Of a stretch of 64,000 nt of DNA, positions 48,433 to 59,017 are shown piece by piece. Source of the stretch: Lepas anatifera (taxonomy: Eukaryota > Arthropoda > Thecostraca > Lepadidae); NCBI GenBank assembly GCA_034440635.1, contig JAOTON010001678.1, positions 496,001 through 560,000 of the forward strand, in the 5' to 3' direction. Position numbers and translations under genes: made by a program. How positions within the stretch are numbered: position 1 is the first letter of the stretch; each line of letters starts with the position of its first letter. The notes under the pieces are model-generated. The model did no database searches, was not told where the DNA came from, and worked only from the letters and a program-made list of their open reading frames with translations.

Positions 48433-50137
48433 AACACCATAGCTGAAAACTGGGGAATAGTTGGACGGGGCGAACAAGCTAAAGTAATTATACCATGTGG
48501 GTCATTCCGCGTCAGATCTGTCATGAAAATCCCCGATCCCTCTGATTTTTATGAAACTTTGTAATGTGCTTCCACCATGTAGTAAAACACCACATGCAAA
48601 TTTTCATGACCCAGTGACATCTGGGGTCAGATCTAGAGGTCATCGAAGGTCACCAATTTTTCCAACTTGTCATAAATTAAGTATTTATATTTCCGGTCTC
48701 AAAATAGATTGAGCAGCACAAATTTGGAGAATCACTAACAAATGATTGGCCATTCTGAAACCATACAAAAATTTGACTTGACCTTTACCTGACTGTTGAA
48801 CTAGCTCGGGCAAATTCGAAAATAATGATTTTTACCAACTTTGCCTGCTTCAAATTCAATACAACTCTGTCACACAAATGGTTATACCACTTTAAAGACA
48901 GGCCTAAAAAAGAAAGGCGGAGACAAGAAAACTTTTTGAGATACTGGTAGTTTAGCATAGTAGTGCACTGTGCTGCAGACGTGCCCCGAGTCTATTAAGC
49001 TGTGAACGGCGATTACATAGGTTTCGTTTGTCCAAGCTTCGCAAAAAAAGCGTTTGGATGATGGAAAGCTTACAGTACACGCCTCATTTGTAGCATGATC
49101 AAGTTGACTTGACCTTACATGACCCCGTAAAATATTCGAACTTGAGCATGTTCATGGCGTGAAATTATTGGTACCAGGATGCTTTGAAACTGGCGTGAGA
49201 CACATATCACAACAGCAAACTGTGACTAGATCTGGGGTGTACTATCTCAATGGCGTTTGAAGAAACCTGAGACAGACGTTAGAGGAGACAGAGATGCGAC
49301 GCTCCTACTCGGTTAGAGGTTGATCCGTCGATAACGACGATGCCCACAAGCGACAAAACACGAGCTATTCGTTGCTGCCAGGCTTACTTGTGCGGATGTG
49401 TCTTTAGTGAGAGCAGGTGAACAGTTTTATGAAGAACGCACCCACAGAGCTGACTGATTTAGAATCGCAGCCTGGAACTGAACAGTCTTGACTTATTTAA
49501 CCGCAAATGGGAAAATAATCTGGATACGAACGGCGGAGTGACAGGAGGACAAAATGTTCTGACCCATTTCATCGACATGAGGGAAAAACTGTTAAAGGGT
49601 GCAGGCCTGTGATTACAAAATGGGTGATTCAGTATTCTGATCTAGAGTTAAATGTGAACAAATATGTTTGCACATCTTGTACACTGATGCTTTCCAGGGA
49701 CGGTTCCAAGTCCAGCAGTAGAGCCAGTGCAAGTGCCACAGCAGCCTCTCTCAGAACCAGGCTATTCTGGGCTCCGGAGTGTGATTGAAACTACAGACCT
49801 TTCAACACCGGAAATACAGAACTCCAGCGATGGAGCCATGGATTTGGATCAATATGTTGAGGCCAATCGGCACAGGCCCTAGGAGAAACGCCAATTCAGC
49901 AAAGGTGAATAAGAAGGTCTAAGAAGTGCAGAAAGACAAAATTATCAAAAGATTCGGACTTCTCTCCATAGGAAGATTGGGAGGCTCGATGCAGAGGAGA
50001 CATTTTGAATTATTCAAAGACAGTCCTGTCATCAAAGTTTTGTGCTTTTCCTTCCTGAAGGGAAATCGCAAAACTTTGATGATATGATGAACCAATTTCG
50101 TCAGAAATTCAAAGACTCGACCAAACCCAGTGACAAA

Positions 50138-50977
50138 TTAACACGCGCATTGACGGGGGGCGGGTACCCCCATCGGGTTTTTCAGAGACAGCATAAAAAC
50201 GGCGGCGCGTAGCGCCGCCGTACTTGGCATGCCTTTTTTCTCATCATTTTTACAACTTCTGTGAAAATTTAAGGTAAGGTCATCTCAGGTCAGGTCACCA
50301 GTACAGGTCAAGTGACCTGACCTCAAAAAAGGTTAAGATAGCATAAGTCGGAACAAGATGAACTTATCCGATTGAAACTCATATCACATAATTGGCCCAC
50401 CGAGTTCTCTAAAATATGTTCCGGTATTTTAATATCGGTGACCTAAGGTCAGGTACGAGCCATGACCTCTCTATTGGAAATACATGGGAAAAATGGTTTA
50501 GACTGAATAACTCAGTAACGGATGGTGATAAAGCGTTTATTTTAGCTGTATTAGATTTGCCTTGTTTTTGCGGTTCTGATTATATGCATTTAATATAATT
50601 TGACCCTAACCTGACCTCGGGGCAGGTCAAATGCTTGATTTGATCTAGCAAGGTCAAATTATATATCGTTCGGTTTGGCTTGCTGCGAGGATTCATACAG
50701 TTTAAGTAGTATTTGCTCTATCTTTACTTGTTCAGCTGTAATAGCCGGAAACCTTCATTTATATGTTATTCCTATGACGGCATGTTTTGACCTGTCGTGA
50801 CCTTAAATGTGAACGTAAAAAAATAGTTCAAATATTTTTGATGGAAAAGTGGGTGGGCTACCCAACGCCGTTTACTGTTTTTCGCTACCTACCGTGGTTC
50901 TCGAGATCTTAGGGGGGTACCCGCCACCCCCCGTCAAAGCGAAGGGTGGGTCAGACCCCCGTCAATGCGCGTGTTAA
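50138..50977. mobile_element. TTAA-flanked MITE, family B copy 2
   Basis: TTAA lies at 50138-50141 and 50974-50977. The terminal inverted repeat CACGCGCATTGACGGGGG is perfect over 18 bases at both ends. The interior (832 bases) aligns with copy 1, including TCTCATCATTTT, CCGGTATTTT and ACCGTGGTTCTCGAGATCTTAG segments. It is non-coding. Its subterminal hairpin is at 50199-50221. The copy is less decayed at its ends than copy 1. Confidence 0.95.
50199..50221. repeat. Hairpin in family B copy 2
   Basis: ACGGCGGCGC-GTA-GCGCCGCCGT is a perfect 10-bp stem with loop GTA, 57 bases inside the TTAA end. It differs from copy 1 by a paired G-C for A-T change. Confidence 0.95.
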
Positions 50978-51149
50978 GAGTGATGACAATGTACTAAGAA
51001 CTTGGACTATTCGGAAGATTGCAAAGGAGTTTAGCACATCTTTGTATCTAGCAAGATGTGCCAAGCGTCTGCAGGAAACGTCGCGCTGCCTATTAGAAAC
51101 TAATCTGAAAACTGGAACAGTGTTAAACCCTGACGTTTTTTCGTTTTTT

Positions 51150-51181
<32 letters not shown>
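51150..51181. repeat. (CT)n microsatellite
   Basis: A CT tract inside the transposon coding remnant. Confidence 0.95.
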
Positions 51182-51183
<2 letters not shown>

Positions 51184-53006
51184 CCGCGATATGACTGTTC
51201 GACCCATGATACTGCTGCAGTGCATCTGTTTTGACATGGATGATGAGTGACATTTTGTTTGCCACTGCGCAAGGAAAGGGGCCCTGTGATGGGGTGGGAG
51301 GGCCAATAAAAAGGCTTGCCAAACGAGCAAGCTTATATACGCATATCATAGAAACTCCGGAACAATTTTATGATTTTCTGAATATGCATTTAACGACCAC
51401 GTTTGTCGAGTACTTCCCTGAAAATCTGATAGTAGAGGAACGCAATGTGTTGAATGACAAGTTTTGCTGCTGCCCGCACTATACTAGAAACGAGAAGTGT
51501 GAATGTGTGTGCTCCTAACTGCGTGAGGGTTATGTGTTCGTCAAGCTATATTTAAGCAGTGAGACAGGCAGGGAGGTACGCGTGACAAAAATATACGAGT
51601 ATGATGACCTAGTGAGTAAAAGGCCAGTTATTATAGTATGTCGGTTGATCTTACTTTGCAAATTATAAATGTGCACTTGTGATCCGTATTTGTAATGAAG
51701 AATTTGACGCCCTATGACATGAAATAAAAACAAATGATTTCAAAGTTAAAGGTCTAGAAAGTTTAATAAGACCCATAAACTCACACATGTTCCATTCCAT
51801 CATTTAGTACTGCTAATGTGTTTCTGGGCCAAATCCTAATATTCTGTTGGAACTTTGAATCCGAAACCCACCAGAATTGGTTCTTGGGTCAATCTTGGGT
51901 CAAGTGTTAATAGTTTGAACAATAATTTGGCAAACAATCGGGCCATAACTTTTATCTTAACAACATTTTTTGCTTTTGTTACTGCCTTGGACACCGGGAT
52001 TCCAATAATGTCCCAGGATTTGCTCTACAATAAACAAATAAAAAGCTAAAAGGCGAGATGTCAGATTTCACACTTATCATTTTAATGTTTTTGGATTCTT
52101 AAGACCTCAAGATTGACATCATGTTAAAGTTGACATTGAAGGTTTATCATTATTTTCAGAAAACACTGGACACCAGTATTTTTTTACATGTGCTTAATTT
52201 ATACATGCATAGTTCAGTTGGGGGTTTTTACCCCCCCCTACTCTGTGTGAAATTACCGAACCCAGAGTCATGCACCGGTTAAAAACTATTCAATGAAAAG
52301 ATTTGTCGAAGAATTTGGAATATTCTCATCCAAAATTGCACAAAAAACGTATGTTATCGTCTATCACAGATAAATTGCCCCGGGACACAGCTGTTTCGCA
52401 GAACACTACCACCTTCAAATATCGATATTTCAGAAGTTTTACAAGGTTCCGCCTTTCGTTTTTGCACAAATGTAGTCAATGGTTAAGTAAGTCACGTGAT
52501 AAGATTTTATGTCATTTGAAACAGGCAAAATTAGTAAAAATTCATTTATAAAATTTGACCTTGCCAGGTCAAAGGTCAAATATGAGTCACACCCAAATCG
52601 GTTCCAGTTTCAGAATTGCGAAGCATTTGACTGTCATTGGTAACAATTTGGTCATCAAGATTTCTTTAACACAATAATTATCCATGTTTGGAGACAAGTC
52701 AGCGAAAACGCGTGACCTTTGATGACCTCTAGATCTGATCTCAAGCACTGCTCCGGACTGAAATTGTATGTGTGACGTTCTTTCATATGGTCCAACAGGT
52801 GCACCAATTTTTATCGAATTCTGAGGGGTCGGGTACGAAAATGCCATTTTCTTAATCGATTTGACGCGGAAGAATACCTGTGTAATATGCAGTCATCCCC
52901 ATTCATCGCAGCTGAGACAACTGATACCGTAAAGATTAGTATCAAGAAGTGATATTTTGACTACATTGCTAATTTTTGCGGTAAACGACAGTCAAGTCCA
53001 AATGTG

Positions 53007-53471
53007 TTAAAGGGAATGTGGCACTTTGGTCGAATCCAGGAATTTAGTGTAGTTATGGGTATTTTTAGCCGAAAATCATGAAAACGTCCATGACTTCTCC
53101 AACAAATGTACAATGAGCTCAATATTTTGATTTTTTAAATGCTCTTCTAGGGTGAAAAATAAACCTTTCTCTATGGATGACATCATGACCTGGCAACTAC
53201 TTCCATATTCAATAGACTTCAAGGGCTTCAATTGGCTGATTACTCACCTTGACGTCAGTGCTGTTGTCACATCAACAGCTGAAAACAATGGCCGCCTAGC
53301 TGGGGTACATTAGGGGTACATTTCAGGTAGGTTTTTAACTTTTTTAGCTTTTCTCCACCAAAATTTTGAATTATAAAAGAAAATATGTATTGAGTACTGG
53401 TTTTTCGCCATGCTTTACAACTTGGCTTTCTCCGTTAAAATCACGTTATAAAGGTGCGTCTTTCCCTTTAA
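53007..53471. mobile_element. Small TTAA-flanked MITE (family D)
   Basis: TTAA lies at 53007-53010 and 53468-53471. The left terminus AGGGAATGTGGCAC matches the reversed right terminus AGGGAAAGACGCACC at 11 of the first 14 positions. The 465-base element is AT-rich and non-coding. It is unlike families A-C in sequence but uses the same target. Confidence 0.75.
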
Positions 53472-54119
53472 GTGACCTTGCAATCAATCTCTCAATAATC
53501 TATTGCTTTTGAAGCTTAGTTGGCGTACCTTTGGCGCCGGTAGGCACCTGGTGACATCCAGCGTCTATCAGGTGGACTATCGAAAATATCTGCTGCTGCA
53601 AGTGAACACTGAAATAAAATACACCAAGCATGCTGGAAATTATGTTTTTGTTAAACTTGGCCGTGGATGATTTCATTGTGTTAATGCATTCACTGTGCTG
53701 TGCAGGACTGCTGTTGCCATGAGTGAATAATTGTTTCCCCTTTGACAATGGTAGTATGTGGAAATACTCAATAATTCTAGGGACAATGGTCCAATTTTTG
53801 GCCGCGCTTATTAAAAATTTGGGCTACCTTAAATAGGGGTAAATTAAAATCAGCGTCTCATGTTACATCAATCCGAGGAGAGGAAACAAATTGCCACCAG
53901 AAATTCAAACGGATCACCAAAACAGGCACAAATCTCAAATTCTCACTGAGCCTGATAGAAGCGATTCGAAGGAAGCTTACCTTCTTACACTAGTCAGTAA
54001 TGTACATACATTGCAAAAATTAATTCTGGCAAACGAGTCGTTAGATAAAGCTATCTGCTGAGAGTCACGCCTTGTATGTTTCTTTGGATGTATTAGGTTT
54101 AAAGGATAGATTTTGTGCT
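53472..54119. other. No recognised gene
   Basis: Nothing assignable between two TTAA elements. Confidence 0.35.
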
Positions 54120-55138
54120 TTAACCCTCGCCCCACCGCGGCCATCGATGCCCCCTAAGGTTTTTTCGGGATAGCAGAAGAACGACGAGACGCAGGACCGT
54201 GATTGTAGACTCTATCTCTTACTGCATCATTTTCCCACCATCCCTGAAATTTTTACCCCGGGTCACCCAAGGTCAGGGTCACCAGGCGAGGTCAACCAAG
54301 GTCACCTCACTTCAACTTTTGAGCTCTATAAGAGCTACATTTCAAAGTCGATCAATTTGAAACTTCCTACACTTCATGATCCTGCCAGGGTCTACAAGGT
54401 GTATATCCGGGATTTTTCGATTTCGTGACCTGAGGTCAGGTCACGAGGTGACCTCTCTCATTGAAAAAGCATGGGAAAAAGCTGTCTTATGATCTAAAAG
54501 CCACAAAAACAATTGCAAATGCTTGGCTTGCTCACAAAAGCGTTCATAGACACCCTTTCACGAATCCCAGGGGTCATATTTTTCCTTTGACTTCTCCAAG
54601 GTCATGCAAGGTCACCAGGGGTCAAAAACAGTATTTTGGCAATAACATTTTACCTAATTAAGCTAGAGCGCTGAATTAAACACCATCGTGTATGTCCCAT
54701 TCCGGGCTTTCATTTGATGAACGGCAAGGTCACTTTCGAACCTTTGGTGACCTCATGTCACGAGGTGACCTCTGGAGGTCAAGCCACTCGCGGGAGGTCA
54801 TTATGTTGCTCATAGCGGAAAAGGGTCTGTCATTTTCCTATCCAATGTACTTTACCAAATCTCAATAGCTCTAATGGCATACGAGTTATGCCCAGTTTTC
54901 TTAAGCATTGCATATTTGATTGAAAATAGCCTATCGTGACCTAACTTGACCTCTGGAGGTCACACCATTGACCTGAGCGCTTAAACATGTGAAGTAATTT
55001 CTTACTGAATTTATGCGACCTTTCTAATGCACTTTGCAGATTTTCGCTAACCCCCCATATTTTCGGACTTAGAGGGGGGCCATCGATGCCCCCGGTGGGG
55101 CGAAGGTGGCGCCGGACCCCCGGTGGGGCGCGGGTTAA
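54120..55138 (+). mobile_element. TTAA-flanked element, family A copy 3
   Basis: TTAA lies at 54120-54123 and 55135-55138. The left terminus is CCCTCGCCCCACCG, followed by GGCCATCGATGCCCCC. The right terminus, reversed, is CCCGCGCCCCACCGGGGG followed by GTCCGGCGCCACCTTCGCCC. The interior has more than twenty GGTCA/TGACC half-sites, several as close inverted pairs such as GGTCACGAGGTGACC. It is the best-preserved copy. The 60-codon ORFs here are incidental. Confidence 0.92.
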
Positions 55139-55849
55139 TTGGGGAGTTCTACCAAAGTATTTTCCAAAGTTGATAGTTTTCAGAAGACACAGCTGCATGT
55201 TGCCGTTGGCGCCGCATGAGGGGGTCTCGGCTGGCCTTTCCTAGTTGCATGAGGTGGATATGCCGCGCGTGCCAGTGCTAGTGCGTATCTTTTGTCTTAT
55301 TCAGATGATAGAGAAGCTGGCTCAGCGGGAGCGCCCCCGCTCTGCATACGTAAACGTCGTTGCAAATGGCCAGAAGGTTCAAACATTCAGAGCCCTCCTG
55401 CAGTGGAGTGATTTAAACACTTCATTCTTTCCTCCGAATTTCATAAGTTTCTCGGCGCCACTTCGAAGGCGTTTCAGCACGAACAAGCATGAGTATTTCC
55501 TAGAACAGTTTTTTGTTACCATCAGATGAAATAATCTTTAGTCTTCACCTTTAGACAATGCCTTTACACTCTTAAGAACCTTTAGCTCTTAAGAAACATT
55601 TTTATTAGGGTGGTGTTTGGTTTACATTCATCGGCTATAGCTACCCAAAAGCACTGAAACCTTACTCTGCCACATTTATAATACAAGGATTTGATATAAG
55701 CAAGTAACTGATCGATGAGAGCTTCTTCTCTTTTACCCTCACGTGTCTTGTTTCTACACATTATAGAGAGCTCTAGTGGTGCCAGTTTCCAATTTCTTTT
55801 ATCATCATTTAATCGGGAAAAGCGACCTTGCACACACCAACAACTTGCC
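55139..55849. other. No recognised gene
   Basis: Open frames exist at 55245-55529 (+) and 55582-55850 (-), but neither has a recognisable family signature. Confidence 0.3.
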
Positions 55850-56570
55850 AGGCACCTTACTGAGTACACCACGCCGTGGCACCTCACTGTGTACAACACG
55901 CCGTGGCACCTTACTGTGTACAGCAAGCCGTGGCACCTTACTGTGTACAACACGCCGTGGCACCTTACTATGTACAGCACGCCGTGGCACCTTACTGTGT
56001 ACAGCACGCCGTGGCACCTTACTGTGTACAGCAAGCCGTGGCACCTCACTGTGTACAACACGCCGTGGCAGGCACCTCACTGTGTACACCACGCCGTGGC
56101 ACCTCAATGTGTACAGCACGCCGTGGCACCTCACTGTGTACACCACGCCGTGGCACCTTACTGTGTACACCACGCCGTGGCACCTCAATGTGTACAACAC
56201 GCCGTGGCACCTCACTGTGTACACCACGCCGTGGCACCTTACTATGTACAGCAAGCCGTGGCACCTTACTATGTACAGCAAGCCATGGTACCACACTGTG
56301 TAACACCACCTCACTGTGTACACGACGCCGTGACACCTTACTGTGTACACCACGCCGTGGCACCTCACTGTGTACAACACGCCGTGGTACCTCACTGTGT
56401 ACACCACGCCGTGGCACCTTACTATGTACAGCACGCCGTGGCACCACACTGTGTACAGCACGCCGTGGCACCTTACTGTGTACAGAACGCCGTGGCACCT
56501 TACTGTGTACAACACGCCGTGGCACCCACACTGTACAGTACGCCGCGGGACCTCACTGTGTACAGCACAT
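55850..56570. repeat. 27-bp minisatellite open in all six frames
   Basis: About 26 copies of a 27-bp unit beginning CACGCCGTGGCACC and continuing TTACTGTGTACAG (variants CTCAC, TACTATG, CAAC). Because 27 is a multiple of three and the unit has no stop in any frame, long ORFs run on both strands in every frame (up to 367 codons, with nonapeptides such as TPWHLTVYS). There is one short irregularity near 56065-56075 and another near 56295-56310. I treat these ORFs as by-products of the repeat. Confidence 0.95.
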
Positions 56571-56747
56571 GTGTATCAAGCAAATACTATGCATGCATTG
56601 AAATAAAAATAAACTTTTCACTTCGAACCAGCAATAGGTACAGCAGTCACAATAGACGTCATACTAGACAAATCGCCGTGTGTATTGTAACTGTATATTT
56701 GCAGCTAGCTTTGGAAATTTTTACTAAAGCTGGACTTACCCCTCGGT

Positions 56748-57776
56748 TTAATCCGCGCCCCACCGGGGGTCCGGCGCCACCTTCTCCCCACCAGGGGACC
56801 ATCGATGGCCCCCTCTAACTCCAAAAATATGGGGGTTAGCGCAAATCTGCAAAGTGCATTAGAAAGCTCGCACGAATTCAGTAAAAAATTACTTCACATA
56901 TTTAAGCGCTCAGGTCAATGGTTTGACCTCCAGAGATCAAGAAAGTTTAGATAGGCTTTTTTCACTCAAATGTGCAATGCTTAAGAAAACTGGGCATAAC
57001 TCCTATGCCATTATAGCTATTTAGATCTGGTTAAGTACATTTGATAGGAAATTGCCAGACCTTTTTCCGCTATGTGGAACGTAAATACCTCCCGCCAGTG
57101 GTTTGACCTCCAGAGGTCACCTCGTGACCCAATATGACCTGAGGTCACGAAAGGTCAGAAAGTGACCTTGCCGTACATGAAATGAAAGCCAGTGACAAGA
57201 CAAACACGATGGTATTTGTTTCAGCGCTCTAGCTTAATTAGGTCAAACGTTATTGTCAAAATACTTTATTGACCCCTGGTGACCTTGGATGACCTTGGAA
57301 ATGTAAAATGGCAAATATGACCCCTGGGATCCGTGAAAGGGTGTCCAAAAACGCTGTTCTGAGCAGTCTGAGTATTTGCAATCATCTTTGTGGCTTTTAG
57401 ATCATGAGACAGTTTTTCCCCATGCTTTTCCAATGGGAGAGGTCGCCTCGTGACCTGACCTCAGGTCACGAAATCGAAAAATCCCGGATATACACGTTGT
57501 AGACACTGGAAGGGTCATGCAGTATAGCAGGTTTCAAATCGATGGACTACGAAATGTAGCTCTTATAGAGCTTCAAATTGAAGTGAGGTGACCTTGGTTG
57601 ACCTCATCTGGTGACCTGACCTTGGGTGAACCGGGGTAAAAATTTTCAGGGATGATGGGAAAATGATGAGGTGAGAGATAAAGCCCTCAATCGCGGTGCT
57701 TCATTTCGTCGTTTTTCTGCTATCTTGCAAAAACCTTAGCGGGCCATCGATTGCCCCCCGGTGGGGCGAGGGTTAC
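56748..57776 (-). mobile_element. TTAA-flanked element, family A copy 4 (inverted)
   Basis: TTAA lies at 56748-56751. The opposite end has decayed to TTAC at 57773-57776. The termini TCCGCGCCCCACCGGGGG and, reversed, CCCTCGCCCCACCGGGGG match the family. The interior is the reverse complement of copy 3 throughout. Confidence 0.9.
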
Positions 57777-59017
57777 GCTGCAATTTCACAGAGTAAGATA
57801 CAAAACTGCAGGTCGGAGTAAACCCCGCTTACCATGCAGGAGGTAATATTAGTCTTGAAAAATAGTGCACTCTTTTTACCTGTTTAAACTTGGGGGAAAG
57901 GTTAATTATGTACTCTAATGCAGGAGGCTCTTTGACGGTACCTCTTATCCAGATTGAAGGGGTCCGACAGAACGTATGTATTATCAAATACGGCCTGATT
58001 TTTTTCTCCTGGCTCTGCACCTAACATCTACAAACTTCAAACATTTCGCTTACATAAAAAGCGATATTTTATGGTAGAAAAGTTTTTTTAAACATCAAAT
58101 GGTCCGCGAGAAAATGCCATAACGTTGTGTGGTTACTCTACTTCTTAATGTTTAATTCTTCCAATGTTAACAAGTTTGAGCATTATACGAAAGTGAAATT
58201 ACCTCGTCCACCCGCATTTACGTATTCTTCTGCGCGTTCATCTTTCCAAATAAATGCAGGTTTTAGGTCGTCACTAAATGAAGGCACACTCTGAAATGGA
58301 TGTTCATAGGTAAAACAACACACTAAGAGGCATTCTCTTAAGATAGGTTTCCATGTAATTCATTCCCCATTCATTTTCCCTGTAAAATGAGCTGTACACA
58401 GCAACTGACAGATTTTCATGTAGCAGTATAGTGTGTTATTTTTCATCCCTGTGGAACTGATACAGTGATCCGGGTCGATAAATTGCCTGTAGCGAACTGA
58501 ACAATCGAAGGTCCCCGTCCCCATCTTCGGAGATTGATCACCGAGCCATTGAAAGCATATGTCTATCGGTTTTAGCCTGCGCAGCAACATTACTTATAAA
58601 CTCAAACTCCTCAGCCTTTACGGGCTTGGATTTCAGAAGATAAGTGTAGGCCTAGACCATGCCAGAGGGTCGCAATTCACATGTCACTCAGGTCAATCAT
58701 AGGGATTTAATTGTTTCACGAAAATTTCCTAAGCCATATCGTTGCAGGTTGGGACAGCGGATCTAATGCGGCGCATTGAACCCCGCCCCCGTGGGCCTCT
58801 AATTCACCTTCACCGGAATGGGGGAAGGGTTTCGAAAACCTCTCTACATGTCGGCTCCCATGTGTGATAGTGATATCAGCAAATTGTTGTAAACAGCTTA
58901 TAATAACTCATTACAAAATACACCGGGCATTTTGGTTCAGCACAGTAAAAAATTTTGCTCTAAGGTCTGTGTTAAGCTAAAGTTAATTTTGAGGCATAAT
59001 TTGATTCATCTCGTTAC
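57777..59017. other. No recognised gene
   Basis: AT-rich sequence with no supported ORF. Confidence 0.35.

Larger units (their letters stand above)
49690..51518 (+). pseudogene. Transposon-encoded protein remnant (uncharacterised type)
   Basis: There are three coding-like pieces. The first, 49690-50137, has PSPAVEPVQVPQQPLSEPGY and, after stops, DDMMNQFRQKFKDSTK. The second, after the MITE (50978-51120), has SDDNVLRTWTIRKIAKEFST followed by SLYLARCAKRLQE, which looks like a helix-turn-helix region. The third, 51230-51518, has FATAQGKGPCDGVGGPIKRLA followed by KRASLYTHIIETPEQFYDF. The GKG.CDG.GG..KR core recurs, as I recall, in uncharacterised transposon-associated proteins of several invertebrates. 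I cannot name the family. Frameshifts, a (CT)n insertion at 51150-51181 and the MITE make it inactive. Confidence 0.5.
48499..52878. mobile_element. DNA transposon with imperfect long terminal inverted repeats
   Basis: The left end GGTCATTCCGCGTCAGATC (from about 48499) matches the reversed right end GGTATTCTTCCGCGTCAAATC (to about 52878). About 130 bases further in, 48629-48653 and 52712-52736 are reverse complements over 24 of 25 bases, and CAATTTTTCC..ACTTGTC-type sequence continues the match. The element is ~4.4 kb including a family B MITE at 50138-50977. Protein remnants lie between 49690 and 51518 on the + strand. The target duplication could not be fixed and the superfamily is not assigned. 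Confidence 0.65.

Noticed and set aside
55715..56818. A 367-codon ORF and companions on both strands
   Set aside because: All six frames are open because the 27-bp repeat has no stops; nothing favours one frame. Reported as a repeat instead.
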